Notes: a model not told the origin generated them from the letters alone. DNA of 64,000 nt from Prevotella sp. (GCA_024688365.1 JAILEG010000005.1:52194-116193), one strand, 5' to 3'; counted from the first letter of the stretch, positions 1 through 10,373 are shown. A program made the numbers and translations.

Positions 1-2338
1 GGGTCCGGGGGATAGGTGTAGCCGACATGGTGAGCGTGTCGACGTTTGTCTTCAGCTGGCGCAGTTTCTCCTTGGTCGATACACCGAACTTCTGCTCCTC
101 GTCAATGATGAGCAGGCCGAGGTCTTTCCACTTAACACTTTTCCCGATGAGCTTGTGTGTGCCCACGAGGATGTTCACCTTCCCCTCTGCCAGGTCGGCA
201 AGCACCTGCTTGGTCTGTTTGGCACTGCGGGCACGTGACAGGTAATCCACCCGTACAGGCATGTCCTTCAGGCGTTTCCTGAACGTCTGGTAATGCTGGA
301 AGGCGAGAACGGTTGTCGGCACAAGAACAGCCACCTGCTTGTTGTCAGCCGCAGCCTTGAAGGCGGCCCGCACGGCAACCTCTGTCTTTCCAAAGCCCAC
401 GTCCCCGCAGACAAGGCGGGCCATCGGGCGCGCGCTCTCCATGTCCTGCTTCAGCTCCTGTGTGGCTTTCAGCTGGTCAGGAGTGTCCTCATAGAGGAAT
501 GATGCCTCCAGCTCGTGCTGCATGAAGGAGTCGGGAGAGAAGGCAAAGCCCTTCTCATGCCGGCGTTTGGCATAGAGCTTGATGAGGTCGCGGGCAATGT
601 CCTTGATGCGTTTCTTCGCCTTTTCCTTCAGCCGGTCCCATGCGCCTGAGCCGAGGACTGACAGGTGGGGAGGCTCCCCGGTGTCACTGCGGCGGTATTT
701 GCTGATCTTGTAGAGCGAGTGGATGGATACGTCAACGATGTCGTTGTGCTGGTAGACCAGGCGTATCATCTCCTGATAAGAGTCGCCGGCCGGCACACGT
801 ACCAGTCCGGCAAACTTGCCGATGCCGAAGTCGACGTGTACGAGGAAGTCGCCCGGCTCCATCTCCTGCAGCTCTTTCATGGTAAGCGCCATCTTGCCCT
901 GCCGTGCCTTGTCAGACTTGAGACTGTATTTATGGAAACGGTCGAATATCTGGTGGTCAGTGAAGAAGCATAGGCGCAGTGTGTTGTCGATGAAGCCCTC
1001 ATGCAGGGTGCGGTTGACGGGGGTAAAGGGAATAGCTCCGACGGTCTTGTCCCGACCCTCTCCGGCGGCGGCACTGTCGGCAACGGATAGGTTCTCAGAG
1101 TCGGCAGTGAGACTGCCGCTTGCCATACTGTCGAAAATGTCACGCAGCCGGGCAGTCTGTTTCTCACTGTCGGCAAGGATATAGAGCTTGTAGCCCTGCA
1201 GCAGATAGTCGCGGAGGGTATGCGTGAGCAAGTCGAAATTCTTGTGGAAAAGGGGCTGGGCCGTGGTGCTGAAGCTGATGGTGGCCCGGCTGCCCGTGTC
1301 TTTCTGCGCCTCATCGGCTGCTGTGCGACTTATGCCGAACTCAATCCGCCGGAAGTCCAGGGCATCATTCATGAACCGTGAGGCGGCGATGAGCTGTCCC
1401 TCCTTGCGGAAGGCCATCTCCACCTCCCGCTGTTCCATCTCGGTCTTGCCTTCCAGCTGCTCGGTGAGTGCCTGTGAGGTGAATCCCTCGTTGTAGATGC
1501 GCTCAATGGCATCCCGGACATAGAGGAAGTCCTTGAAGGCAAGCACCGTGTCGGCAGGCAGGAACTGCAGGAAAGGCACCTTCTCCTCAGAGAGCGTTGC
1601 CAGCTCGGGGACAATCTCGACCCGTTGCAGCTTATCCTTTGACAGCTGGCTCTCCACCTCAAAGGTGCGGATGGTGTCAATGTCATCTCCAAAGAAGTCG
1701 ATGCGGAAAGGCAGCTCGCTGGAGAAGGAGTACACATCGATGATGCTTCCACGCACGGCGAACTGTCCCGGCTCGTAGACGTAGTCGGTCTCTGTGAAGC
1801 CGAAGGAGCGCAGCGTCCTCTCCACCTCCACGATGTCAATGTGCTGGTCAACGGTCAGTGTCAGCCGCCGCTCATCCAGTTGTCTCTTCGACACTACCAG
1901 CTCGGCCAGTGCGGACGGCTCTGTGACAATGTATAGGGGGAGGGATGAGGTTGCTTCGCTGTCGGGAGAGAGTGCTGACAGCCGGGTCAACACCTCCGTG
2001 CGCAGGATCTCGTTGCCCGCATCCCGCTGCCCGTACTTTACGGCACGGCGGTAGGAGGAGGGGAAGAACAGCACCTCGGCCACTTTGCCGTCACCATCGT
2101 CAGGGGCGGCGAGAGTCCTGAGGTCGTTGTAGAAGTAGCCTGCCTCATCGTTGTCATTCAGCACGAAGACGGTGGTTTTCTGCCATCGTTCGGCTATTGA
2201 TGCAAAGAACATCGGGGCAGCTGAGGCCACGAGTCCCTGCAGGAAAACCGTCTTTACCGACTTGTCTTCCTGCATCTTCAGTAACGCTCCCGCCTGCGGC
2301 AGGGCAGCGTAAAGTCTCTGTATATCCTGTATCTTCAT
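1..2338 (-). CDS. mfd: Transcription-repair coupling factor Mfd, N-terminal part; runs off the left edge
   Basis: Reverse-strand translation from ATG at 2338 (MKIQDIQRLYAALPQAGALLKMQEDKSVKTVFLQG...YEPGQFAVRGSIIDVYSFSSELPFRIDFFGDDIDTIRTF...) is characteristic of Mfd; absent from the ORF track because it is open at the window edge. Confidence 0.93.
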   Translation of the reverse strand, partial: MKIQDIQRLYAALPQAGALLKMQEDKSVKTVFLQGLVASAAPMFFASIAERWQKTTVFVLNDNDEAGYFYNDLRTLAAPDDGDGKVAEVLFFPSSYRRAVKYGQRDAGNEILRTEVLTRLSALSPDSEATSSLPLYIVTEPSALAELVVSKRQLDERRLTLTVDQHIDIVEVERTLRSFGFTETDYVYEPGQFAVRGSIIDVYSFSSELPFRIDFFGDDIDTIRTFEVESQLSKDKLQRVEIVPELATLSEEKVPFLQFLPADTVLAFKDFLYVRDAIERIYNEGFTSQALTEQLEGKTEMEQREVEMAFRKEGQLIAASRFMNDALDFRRIEFGISRTAADEAQKDTGSRATISFSTTAQPLFHKNFDLLTHTLRDYLLQGYKLYILADSEKQTARLRDIFDSMASGSLTADSENLSVADSAAAGEGRDKTVGAIPFTPVNRTLHEGFIDNTLRLCFFTDHQIFDRFHKYSLKSDKARQGKMALTMKELQEMEPGDFLVHVDFGIGKFAGLVRVPAGDSYQEMIRLVYQHNDIVDVSIHSLYKISKYRRSDTGEPPHLSVLGSGAWDRLKEKAKKRIKDIARDLIKLYAKRRHEKGFAFSPDSFMQHELEASFLYEDTPDQLKATQELKQDMESARPMARLVCGDVGFGKTEVAVRAAFKAAADNKQVAVLVPTTVLAFQHYQTFRKRLKDMPVRVDYLSRARSAKQTKQVLADLAEGKVNILVGTHKLIGKSVKWKDLGLLIIDEEQKFGVSTKEKLRQLKTNVDTLTMSATPIPRT

Positions 2339-2461
2339 CGCAACTGCGTTGTAGGTGCAAAGTTACAACTTTTCTTGTCACATTGTCGTATCGTCACGAT
2401 ATATTATTGCAAATTTGTCCCATGCTCTCGGTTTCTCATTGGATTTTTGTAAATTTGCGCC

Positions 2462-3163
2462 ATGATTGATAAAGAGAGAATAAGGTTGTTGGCTTTTGAT
2501 GCTGATGATACATTGTGGGATTGCCAGTCTTATTTTGATGAGGCTGAGAAAGAATATACCCAGGTTCTGTCAGATTACGGTTCTTCGGAGACGATATCGG
2601 AGTCGCTTTTCAAGACTGAGTCTGCCAATATGGAGCTGCTGGGCTATGGCAGCAAGGCTTTCCTGCTGTCGCTTATAGAGAATGCCGTCCGCATAAGCGA
2701 AGGGACTTTGACGGCTGAGCAGGTGGGACGGATTATCTGTTTGGGCAAGGATCTTCTGAACTTACCAGCTACGCCACTTGCCGGAGTGGAGTCAACGCTG
2801 TCAGCCTTGCGGGGCAGGATCCACTCATACAGGATGGTTGTCTTCACAAAGGGAGAGCTGCTGGACCAGGAAAACAAACTGAACCGTTCGGGACTGGGAC
2901 CTTTGTTTGATGATATTGTCATCGTATCGGATAAGACACCAGCTGAATATATGAAGCTTTGCCAGCGTTTTGGCTGTGACATAGGGGAACTGATGATGGT
3001 AGGCAACTCCTTCCGTTCTGATATTGACCCTGTCCTGAGGCTTGGTGGCTTTGCAGCCCATGTTCCCGCACAGTCCCTTTGGCTGCATGAGCATGCTGAG
3101 GAGTATGAGCATGAGAGGTTGGTGACGCTCGATACGTTTGCGGAGCTGGCGGATATAGTTTAG
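2462..3163 (+). CDS. HAD-superfamily hydrolase
   Basis: LLAFDADDTLWD motif I, VVFTKG motif II, MMVGNSFRSDIDP motif. Confidence 0.85.
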   Translation: MIDKERIRLLAFDADDTLWDCQSYFDEAEKEYTQVLSDYGSSETISESLFKTESANMELLGYGSKAFLLSLIENAVRISEGTLTAEQVGRIICLGKDLLNLPATPLAGVESTLSALRGRIHSYRMVVFTKGELLDQENKLNRSGLGPLFDDIVIVSDKTPAEYMKLCQRFGCDIGELMMVGNSFRSDIDPVLRLGGFAAHVPAQSLWLHEHAEEYEHERLVTLDTFAELADIV

Positions 3164-3350
3164 TCTTCTGACATGTTTCTTTGGATAAGATAGCACAGAT
3201 TCGCCTTGGAATCAGGCAAAATATCTGCTCCCGCATGTCAGGGGAGAGAAAGTCGGTCAGTGGTCTCTGCAAGATAGTAAGAACAAGGCATGATGTGTGG
3301 GCGAAGAACCGGCTGATGTGCCCCAACCCGGTGACTTCTCGTTTTATAGC

Positions 3351-3392
3351 ATGACAGCCATAACTGGAGTAGGTCATGGCTGTTTTTGTCTG
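3351..3392 (+). terminator. Possible intrinsic terminator after the HAD gene
   Basis: CAGCCAT...ATGGCTG followed by TTTTTG; lies between convergent genes. Confidence 0.4.
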
Positions 3393-3421
3393 TAGGTCCT
3401 GTTTTTCAGTAGCACTTGTAC

Positions 3422-4162
3422 CTATGGTTGGGGATATTTCCTGAACCAACCGTCCAGACGCAGACGTATCACTCCGAAGAATGCCTCTGAGAAGATGCCA
3501 CCCGACATCTTGCTAGTTCCCTCACGTCGGTTGACGAAGATGACTGGAACTTCCTTGATCTTGAAGCCAATCTTGAAGGCCGTGTACTTCATCTCTATCT
3601 GGAAGGCATATCCCTTGAAGCGGATTCTGTCCAAGGGGATGGTCTCCAACACATGGCGGCGGTAGCATACGAATCCTGCCGTGGTGTCATGGACGTGGAA
3701 ACCGGTAACGGTTTGGACATACTTACTGGCAAAATAACTCATCAGAACCCGTCCGATGGGCCAGTTGACGACGTTCACACCGCTGACATAGCGAGAGCCT
3801 ACAGCCACGTCATAGCCCTCGTCGTGAGTGGCAGCATAGAGACGCGGCAGGTCATTGGGGTCATGGCTGAAGTCGGCATCCATCTCAAAGATGTAGTCAT
3901 AGCCGTGTTCCAGTGCCCATTTGAATCCTGTGATGTAAGCTGTCCCGAGTCCTAACTTTCCCTTGCGCTCTATAATGAATAGCCGGTTGGCGAACTCTGT
4001 CTGCATCAGTCGGTGTACAATCTGTGCCGTGCCGTCAGGGCTTCCATCGTCAATCACGAGAATATGAAATAATTTCTCCAGCTGGAATACGGCACGGATG
4101 ATCTTCTCCATATTCTCCTTCTCATTGTAGGTTGGGATGATTACAATACTATCGCTTGTCAT
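3422..4162 (-). CDS. Polyprenol monophosphomannose synthase-like glycosyltransferase family 2
   Basis: IIPTYNEKENMEKII, LVIDDGSPDGTAQIV, FEMDADFSHDPNDLPRL, KMSGGIF motifs. Confidence 0.9.
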   Translation of the reverse strand: MTSDSIVIIPTYNEKENMEKIIRAVFQLEKLFHILVIDDGSPDGTAQIVHRLMQTEFANRLFIIERKGKLGLGTAYITGFKWALEHGYDYIFEMDADFSHDPNDLPRLYAATHDEGYDVAVGSRYVSGVNVVNWPIGRVLMSYFASKYVQTVTGFHVHDTTAGFVCYRRHVLETIPLDRIRFKGYAFQIEMKYTAFKIGFKIKEVPVIFVNRREGTSKMSGGIFSEAFFGVIRLRLDGWFRKYPQP

Positions 4163-4260
4163 AGGTCATTGTTTTTTGCAAAAGTAGTACATTTATCTGA
4201 AAGGGACAAATCTCCGTTTCTTTTTTATCAGCATTGGCCCTGTATTGTCAGGTAAGCTCG

Positions 4261-5088
4261 CTATTGGTCTGGATTCTCCACATATCCCTGGTATTCGGTG
4301 GCGATGCCTGACATGACGGCATCATAAGCCTCCTCCATAGTCTGTTTCTCAAACTCAATGCCTTTCCCTTTCGGCGCGATGGGCTTGTGGATGGTAAGGC
4401 TGAGACGATGCCAGATGGGGAAATGCCAGTCCTTGGTACGTGGCATGACATCAAACGAGCCATTGATGGTCAGGGGGCAGACGGGCAGCTGTATCTCATC
4501 GGCCAGCATGAAGGCTCCACGGCGGAATTTGCCCATGTGTCCGGTGAAGGTACGGGCTCCCTCGGGGAAGACAACGACCGACATACCCTCGCGGAGCGTC
4601 TCACGTGCTGTGTCGTAGGTTTTCTTTATCTTGCTCGCTCCGCTCTTGTCAACGAAGATGTGATGGGCGGACTCACAGGCGATGCCGACCAAGGGTATCT
4701 TTCGGATTCCCTTCTTCATCATCCACTTGAAGTTACGGCCGAGAAAGCCATAGATGAGGAAGATGTCGAATGCACCTTGGTGGTTGCTGACGAACACATA
4801 GCTCTGTCCTGCTGTCAGATGTTCACGTCCATCCACCTTTACGGGCAGTAATAGCAGACGGATCGTAAGCCATGACCACCATTTTCCTGGATAATAACCC
4901 CAGAAATGGCCGTCTCCCAATCGGCAGCCGATAACCGTGGTCAGTGCGGTGAGGATGGAGGCTGCCAGGAAAAGGGGAAGGAAAATGAATAAGGTATAGG
5001 TTCTGTAAAGGAGTGTGGCTATAGAGCTGAATATCGACTTTCTGCTGTTTGATAGCCCGGAGGTCGGTGGAGTGGTAGTATGGCTCAT
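4261..5088 (-). CDS. plsC: 1-acyl-sn-glycerol-3-phosphate acyltransferase (PlsC family)
   Basis: VSNHQGAFDIFLIY (HX4D) and VVFPEGARTFTG motifs; overlaps the upstream gene by 4 nt. Confidence 0.88.
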   Translation of the reverse strand: MSHTTTPPTSGLSNSRKSIFSSIATLLYRTYTLFIFLPLFLAASILTALTTVIGCRLGDGHFWGYYPGKWWSWLTIRLLLLPVKVDGREHLTAGQSYVFVSNHQGAFDIFLIYGFLGRNFKWMMKKGIRKIPLVGIACESAHHIFVDKSGASKIKKTYDTARETLREGMSVVVFPEGARTFTGHMGKFRRGAFMLADEIQLPVCPLTINGSFDVMPRTKDWHFPIWHRLSLTIHKPIAPKGKGIEFEKQTMEEAYDAVMSGIATEYQGYVENPDQ

Positions 5089-6320
5089 AAGTTATTCCTT
5101 TCTTTATGTTTCTTTGTATGAAGGGTGATTACAGTCACCTCATTGGGCATGTTGAGCCGGAAGGGAACAAAGCCGCCCAATCCGGCAGTCACATATAGGT
5201 ATCGTCCGTCCTGTTCATAGAGTCCATAGTCCTCTTGCTGGCGGAGTTGTGTCGGCCGCCACCCAAGGACCTGCATCTGTCCGGCGTGGGTGTGTCCGCT
5301 GAGGGTCAGTTGTGCGGTGGTCTTGGGCAGGACGGAGCGCCGCCAGGCCGATGGGTCATGCTGTAGCATGATGACGAAGGCATTGCCTGCTATGCCCCGT
5401 GTAGCCTTCCGATAGTCAGAGCGATTGGGAAAGGGTGGTCTGCCATCATTGTCTGTACCGCAGATGATGATAGAGTCGGAAGAAGAGCCTGCTTTGGTTG
5501 CAGTGCCTTGGGCAGTTTCCGTGCCATGTGCCTTGATGACGATGTGTTGATTGCGTAGAACGTTCCAGTGCAGCTGCTGCGCCTCTTCATCGGTGAGTCG
5601 TTTTTCGTTGGCAGCCTTCTCTTGTGGATTCTCTTTGACGTACTCCGTATAGTCGTGGTTGCCAAGCACGGAGACTGCCCCAGCCATACCGTTATATAAG
5701 GTGGACCGGAATTTCACAATCTCTTGTGGCCGCATGTTCTGCAGGTCGCCCGTGAAGCAGATGAGGTCAGCATGCTGCTGTCGGATGCTGTCCATCTCAG
5801 CTGTGAGGATTCCCTTGCGCCAGCCATCAAAGGTCCCGATATGCAGGTCAGACACATGTACAATGCGATAGCCGTCAAATGACTGTGGCAGATTCCCGAA
5901 AGTAAGGTCTACATGTTTCACCCTTATTTCCGAGAAGCCAATGGTGAGGCCGTATACGTATGTGGCAAAGGACAGGAACCCAAGGAGAATCCCGACATAA
6001 TGTCCCCAGTTCCGATGCGTATGGGTGATGAACTTCCGCACAATCCAGCCAAGGAAGGAGGTGACGGTGAAGATGGCTTTCGGCCCGACGAACATACCGA
6101 GGAGGAAGAGATACGTGTTCAGCCAGGTCAGGTCAGCCGGCGCAAAGTTGCGGATGGATGCCAGTGCGCAGGTGTAGACAACCATCCCTATGCAGGGCAC
6201 CCACCATAGCAGGCGTTGCCACCATGTGACGTGGTAATGCTTTCTGAAGTAGTGCATGTCAATGTATAGGTCGGAAAGCACAATGATGAGTATCAGTGGA
6301 ATGACGATTCTTGCTATCAT
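5085..6320 (-). CDS. Membrane-anchored metallophosphoesterase
   Basis: VHVSDLHIGTF, CFTGDLQN, VLGNHDYTEY, LSGHTHAGQMQ calcineurin-like motifs after N-terminal TM segments. Confidence 0.9.
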   Translation of the reverse strand: MIARIVIPLILIIVLSDLYIDMHYFRKHYHVTWWQRLLWWVPCIGMVVYTCALASIRNFAPADLTWLNTYLFLLGMFVGPKAIFTVTSFLGWIVRKFITHTHRNWGHYVGILLGFLSFATYVYGLTIGFSEIRVKHVDLTFGNLPQSFDGYRIVHVSDLHIGTFDGWRKGILTAEMDSIRQQHADLICFTGDLQNMRPQEIVKFRSTLYNGMAGAVSVLGNHDYTEYVKENPQEKAANEKRLTDEEAQQLHWNVLRNQHIVIKAHGTETAQGTATKAGSSSDSIIICGTDNDGRPPFPNRSDYRKATRGIAGNAFVIMLQHDPSAWRRSVLPKTTAQLTLSGHTHAGQMQVLGWRPTQLRQQEDYGLYEQDGRYLYVTAGLGGFVPFRLNMPNEVTVITLHTKKHKERNNL

Positions 6321-7159
6321 TTCTTGAGGAGATTGGCACTTAGGAATTTTCTTACGGCATCTATGGGCATGCCACGTCTGCGGGCATAGTCCTGCAGCTG
6401 GTCTTCGCCGATTTTTCCCAGCTCAAAGTATTGACTTTGAGGATGGGCAAACATGAAGCCCGACACACTTGCATGGGGTATCATCATGCCGCTCTCGGTC
6501 AGGCTGATGCCTATCCCCTTCATGTCAATCAGTTCTGCCAGCAGGAAGTTGACACTCGTATCGGGTAGGGAGGGATAACCAATGGCAGGTCGTATGCCTT
6601 GGTACTTCTCCGCATGCGTCTCTTTCATGGTGAGCCGCTCATCAGGAGCGTACGCCCAGTACTTGCGCCGTACCTCCTCGTGCATTCTTTCAGCCGTACC
6701 TTCTGCCAGCCTGTCGGCAAGAGTCTGGGAAAGCATGCGCTGATAGGGGTCTTGCTCATTATCGGCCGTCAGAGCGGCATCTACTGTTGTGGCAAATATT
6801 CCCACCATGTCCTTTATCCCAGTTTCAGCTGGTCGGATGAAGTCAGCAAGGCAGAGGTTGGGACTGCCGGGTGCGGCTGGCTCCTGCTGTCGCAGCATGG
6901 GGATGCGACAGTCTCCTACGAGGAGGTCATCACCGTCGCTGTTGGCATCGCAGAGGGCAAAGACAGCATGCGTATGGTATTTGCCTTCAAGCTTGGCGAG
7001 CATTTCCAATGCTTCTTTCCTCAGTTCGTCCTTTACCCCCTGGGGCTTCCCACTGAGCGACCAGGCATGATAAAGGTAAGGCCAGTTTATATAAGGGACA
7101 ATCTGGCTGATCTCGTACGTGAGGATATGACTCTTGTTGTCAGCTTGCTTTGTACTCAT
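6317..7159 (-). CDS. Stand-alone vitamin B12-dependent methionine synthase activation-domain protein
   Basis: Resembles the MetH reactivation domain (RRKYWAYAPDERL, KYQGIRPAIGYPSLPDTS, GISLTESGMMIPHASVSGFMFAHPQSQYFELGKIGEDQLQDYARRRG). Confidence 0.88.
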   Translation of the reverse strand: MSTKQADNKSHILTYEISQIVPYINWPYLYHAWSLSGKPQGVKDELRKEALEMLAKLEGKYHTHAVFALCDANSDGDDLLVGDCRIPMLRQQEPAAPGSPNLCLADFIRPAETGIKDMVGIFATTVDAALTADNEQDPYQRMLSQTLADRLAEGTAERMHEEVRRKYWAYAPDERLTMKETHAEKYQGIRPAIGYPSLPDTSVNFLLAELIDMKGIGISLTESGMMIPHASVSGFMFAHPQSQYFELGKIGEDQLQDYARRRGMPIDAVRKFLSANLLKK

Positions 7160-7166
7160 GCGATAA

Positions 7167-8516
7167 TCAGATATGGTTTCGGAATCTCAGTTGCTCGCCC
7201 CGTTGTGTGGCATTGAACGTTCCGTTGTCAAGCAGATGATGCCCATTGCAGAAAGTGTGCGCCACATACCAATGGTACACATATCCCATCATTGGGCTCC
7301 ATTTGCACTTGCTTTGTATACATGCCTCGTTCACCGTCCAGGGATGGTGTGGCTTGACAATTACAATATCGGCCTTATATCCCTTGCGCAGGAATCCCCG
7401 TCCGTCAACCTGGAAGAGGCGTGCCGGGGCATGCGCCATCAGTTCGGTCAGGCGCTCGATGGTAAGCACTCCCTTGTCAATCAGCTCCAGCATGGTGACG
7501 AGTGAGAACTGAATCATGGGCATGCCTGATGCCGCCTTGGCACAGCCGCCCTGTTTCTGCGACAGGAGGTGTGGGGCATGGTCAGTCCCGATGGTTGTGA
7601 TGCGCCCGTCCATGAGGGCATGCCGGATGGCTTCACGGTCAGAAAGCGTCTTTACTGATGGGTTACACTTGATGAGAGCCTGTTTGGTAAGATAATCCTC
7701 GTTGGAGAACATTATGTGGGCAATGACGGCCTCCAGCGTTATCCTGCCTTCGTCCTCAGGCTGTTTGGCCAGGGAAAGCTCACGCTGGGTGGAGATGTGT
7801 GCTATGTGGAGCTGCGTCCTGTGTCTCCTTGCCAGCCTGACAGCCAGCTGTGACGATGCCCAGCAGGCCTCCTCGCTGCGTATCTCCCAGTGGTGGGTGA
7901 TGTCAGGATCATCGCCGAAGCGTTCCTTGGCAGCCTTCATGTTGGCATTGATGAGGGCAGAATCCTCGCAATGGACCATCACGGGCAGATGCAGTTCGGC
8001 AGCCTTCCGGAATGTCTGGTCGAGGGCTTCCATGCGGTCAACGAGCATGTTGCCTGTTGAGGCCCCCATGAAAAGCTTTATGCCAGGAATGGAATGTATG
8101 TCGAGCCTGTCGAATAGTGAGCTGTTGGTGTTGGTTGCTCCGAAGAAGAAGCTGTAGTTGACGTGGCTGGATAGCCTGGCGCGTTCCCACTTGTCAGCCA
8201 GTGCCTCAAGCGTGGTGGTCTGCGGGCAGGTGTTGGGCATCTCAAAGTAAGAGGTCACCCCCCCGTAGGCAGCCGCACGGCTCTCGCTCTCTATGTCGGC
8301 TTTTTCCGTCAGTCCCGGCTCCCGGAAGTGTACGTGGCCGTCAATGACACCTGGTAAGACGAAACATCCCGTGGCATCGACTGTCTCGTCGAATGTGCCA
8401 CGGGGTGCCAGCGTACCTTCTATGATTTCAGCGATACAGTCGTTCTCAATGATAAGCGATCCGATAAAGGCGCGTCCCTCGTTGACAATGGTTCCGCCTT
8501 GGATGAGTTTCCTCAT
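7167..8516 (-). CDS. pyrC: Dihydroorotase
   Basis: VIDGHVHFREPGLTEKADIESESRAAAYGGVTSYFEMPN, IGTDHAPH motifs. Confidence 0.9.
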   Translation of the reverse strand: MRKLIQGGTIVNEGRAFIGSLIIENDCIAEIIEGTLAPRGTFDETVDATGCFVLPGVIDGHVHFREPGLTEKADIESESRAAAYGGVTSYFEMPNTCPQTTTLEALADKWERARLSSHVNYSFFFGATNTNSSLFDRLDIHSIPGIKLFMGASTGNMLVDRMEALDQTFRKAAELHLPVMVHCEDSALINANMKAAKERFGDDPDITHHWEIRSEEACWASSQLAVRLARRHRTQLHIAHISTQRELSLAKQPEDEGRITLEAVIAHIMFSNEDYLTKQALIKCNPSVKTLSDREAIRHALMDGRITTIGTDHAPHLLSQKQGGCAKAASGMPMIQFSLVTMLELIDKGVLTIERLTELMAHAPARLFQVDGRGFLRKGYKADIVIVKPHHPWTVNEACIQSKCKWSPMMGYVYHWYVAHTFCNGHHLLDNGTFNATQRGEQLRFRNHI

Positions 8517-8650
8517 AGGTCTTGGTGTTTTTAGGGAGGCCCTGCGACCGAGTCGCAGGGAAGAGGACGGGCACTGCTGGATTGTTAGCTCTTTACAATC
8601 ATCTCTTTGCAGTCCTGTCTTTCCTATCTTTCTTTTTTATTCTTCACTAT

Positions 8651-9508
8651 TCATTCTGCTCCTATGGAGTCGCCAGCCATCTGGGATGGGGTGGGAGGGG
8701 CTGCTGCTGCGTCAGGTGTGGTCCCGGCAGCATCAGGGATGGGTGCCTGGACAGGCTCGGCAGTGCCGTTCATCTCTTTCTGTGCCTGCTGGAAATCGGT
8801 GTAGAAGCTCTTGACCTGTGGGTTGTTCTTGAACGTCTCAGTAGCCTTCGCCATGATATATTCAACCCATGACGGCAGCTGATTGACAGCGTTGGCATAC
8901 ATATAGTCGTTCATCCAAATGGGATAGGCATTCGGGGTTGTGTCATAGCTGATGCGGGTCAGGAACACCCATGGCCCGAGTACGTTGTCAAAGTTCTCAG
9001 TGACGAACTTAGTGAAGAGCTTGTCGCCCTTGGCATACACGCCCAGTGCTTTTCTGATGAGCTGGGCGTTGACTGCTTCCTCGTCATGTCCGTTCAGGAT
9101 GGCTGCACTCTCCTCATGGTCAATCTCGCCATACTGGTTGCGCAGCTGGGTGAATTTTGTCCAGAAATCGTTGAGCTTGTCGTTGAGCGGAGTTCCGCTG
9201 ACGCGCTGCTGGGTGTTGTCCAGTTTCACTATGATGTCTCCCTCCTCAATGACGACGGGGAACTGCAGGTTGATGTCATCCATGAAGACCTGTGCCACCT
9301 TTACTGAGTCAATCGTGCCGTGGAAGGAGAACTGCCCGTGGACAACCTCGCAGGAGTCCAGGGATCTCAGTGAGTCGGCCTGGTCAACTTTCAGGTAGAG
9401 TTTCCGCCCATCCAGGCCCGACACGTTTGATGTCCCCTGGATGTCATAAGAGTTGGCGCATGAGCTGAACGCCACAAGAGAGAGAAGTGCGTAGAGAACT
9501 TTATTCAT
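8651..9508 (-). CDS. DUF4369-like lipoprotein
   Basis: Lipoprotein signal (LVAFSSCANSYD) and N-terminal region resembling DUF4369; start moved to MNKVLYALL. Confidence 0.6.
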   Translation of the reverse strand: MNKVLYALLSLVAFSSCANSYDIQGTSNVSGLDGRKLYLKVDQADSLRSLDSCEVVHGQFSFHGTIDSVKVAQVFMDDINLQFPVVIEEGDIIVKLDNTQQRVSGTPLNDKLNDFWTKFTQLRNQYGEIDHEESAAILNGHDEEAVNAQLIRKALGVYAKGDKLFTKFVTENFDNVLGPWVFLTRISYDTTPNAYPIWMNDYMYANAVNQLPSWVEYIMAKATETFKNNPQVKSFYTDFQQAQKEMNGTAEPVQAPIPDAAGTTPDAAAAPPTPSQMAGDSIGAE

Positions 9509-9610
9509 AGACAAATTAACTGGTTCTTTCTGACAAAAATACAATGTATTATTGATGTTCGGAAAAATTTTTATTCAAATTAAAACTATTATATGTGGCT
9601 TTAAGTTTTT

Positions 9611-10045
9611 TTAGTTACTTGCAGCTCTGTCCTCCTTTTCCAGCTCGTAGCTGATGCGGTGGGTGGTGTATATCTCCAATATGGCGGCGATAAGCAGAAT
9701 AACCACCCAGTTATGGTGGAAAATGCTTATATAGGAGCTGTAGCCGTCAAGGGAGTTGGCAACGACGGGCTGCAGGAAGTGGTAGGAGTCCTCCACCATG
9801 AACAGCCCTGCAAGGATGAATCCCGCATCAGCCAGCATCATGATCTTGCGCAGGCGGCGAATGGTCAGACCCGTGCCCAGATAGCTCTGCCTGAGCTGCA
9901 TGAGGACGAAGCCGACTGCTCCTGCCAGCATCAGCCAGCATGCCACGGGCTGGGCAATGAAGAATGCATACAGGCCTGCACCTGCCACCATCAGCAATCC
10001 ACCAAAAAGATAAATGAATGATTCAAGTTTACTCAGCTGTCTCAT
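9611..10045 (-). CDS. Membrane protein of unknown function
   Basis: Four hydrophobic segments; likely start MRQLSKLES overlapping the end of the ftsB-like gene. Confidence 0.65.
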   Translation of the reverse strand: MRQLSKLESFIYLFGGLLMVAGAGLYAFFIAQPVACWLMLAGAVGFVLMQLRQSYLGTGLTIRRLRKIMMLADAGFILAGLFMVEDSYHFLQPVVANSLDGYSSYISIFHHNWVVILLIAAILEIYTTHRISYELEKEDRAASN

Positions 10046-10373
10046 ATTTAGGTGTGTTGTCAGCAGGCTGTTCATCATCGCTCAGCACGAAGATGTCCTC
10101 ATCGTCAGCCTTCATGAAGTAACGCTCACGGGCAATCCGGGCAATGGCCTTGGGGTCATGCCTGAGGTCTTTCAGCTGTTGGGTGTCATGCTGGTATTGC
10201 CGGTTGTATTTCTGAATCTCAGCCTTCAGGTCATCAATCTGATAAGCATACTCGATGCGCCTCATGAAGCTGTTCTCGTCCAGCACCCCGACGATGAGTA
10301 TGCCGAGGATGATGACGATATGAAACTTGAATCGGCTCAGAAATCTGAATATGTGCCCAGTAATCTTGCTCAC
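10029..10373 (-). CDS. Septum formation initiator (FtsB/DivIC-like)
   Basis: Single TM plus coiled coil (IEYAYQIDDLKAEIQKYNRQYQHDTQQLKDLRHDPKAIARIARERYFMKADDEDIFVL); GTG start proposed because TACTTTTG lies inside the longer ORF. Confidence 0.8.
   Translation of the reverse strand: MSKITGHIFRFLSRFKFHIVIILGILIVGVLDENSFMRRIEYAYQIDDLKAEIQKYNRQYQHDTQQLKDLRHDPKAIARIARERYFMKADDEDIFVLSDDEQPADNTPKYETAE

Noticed and set aside
8540-8560. Riboswitch or attenuator before dihydroorotase (CCCTGCGAC-CGA-GTCGCAGGG)
   Set aside because: A single 9-bp hairpin without recognisable aptamer or alternative structure; insufficient support.
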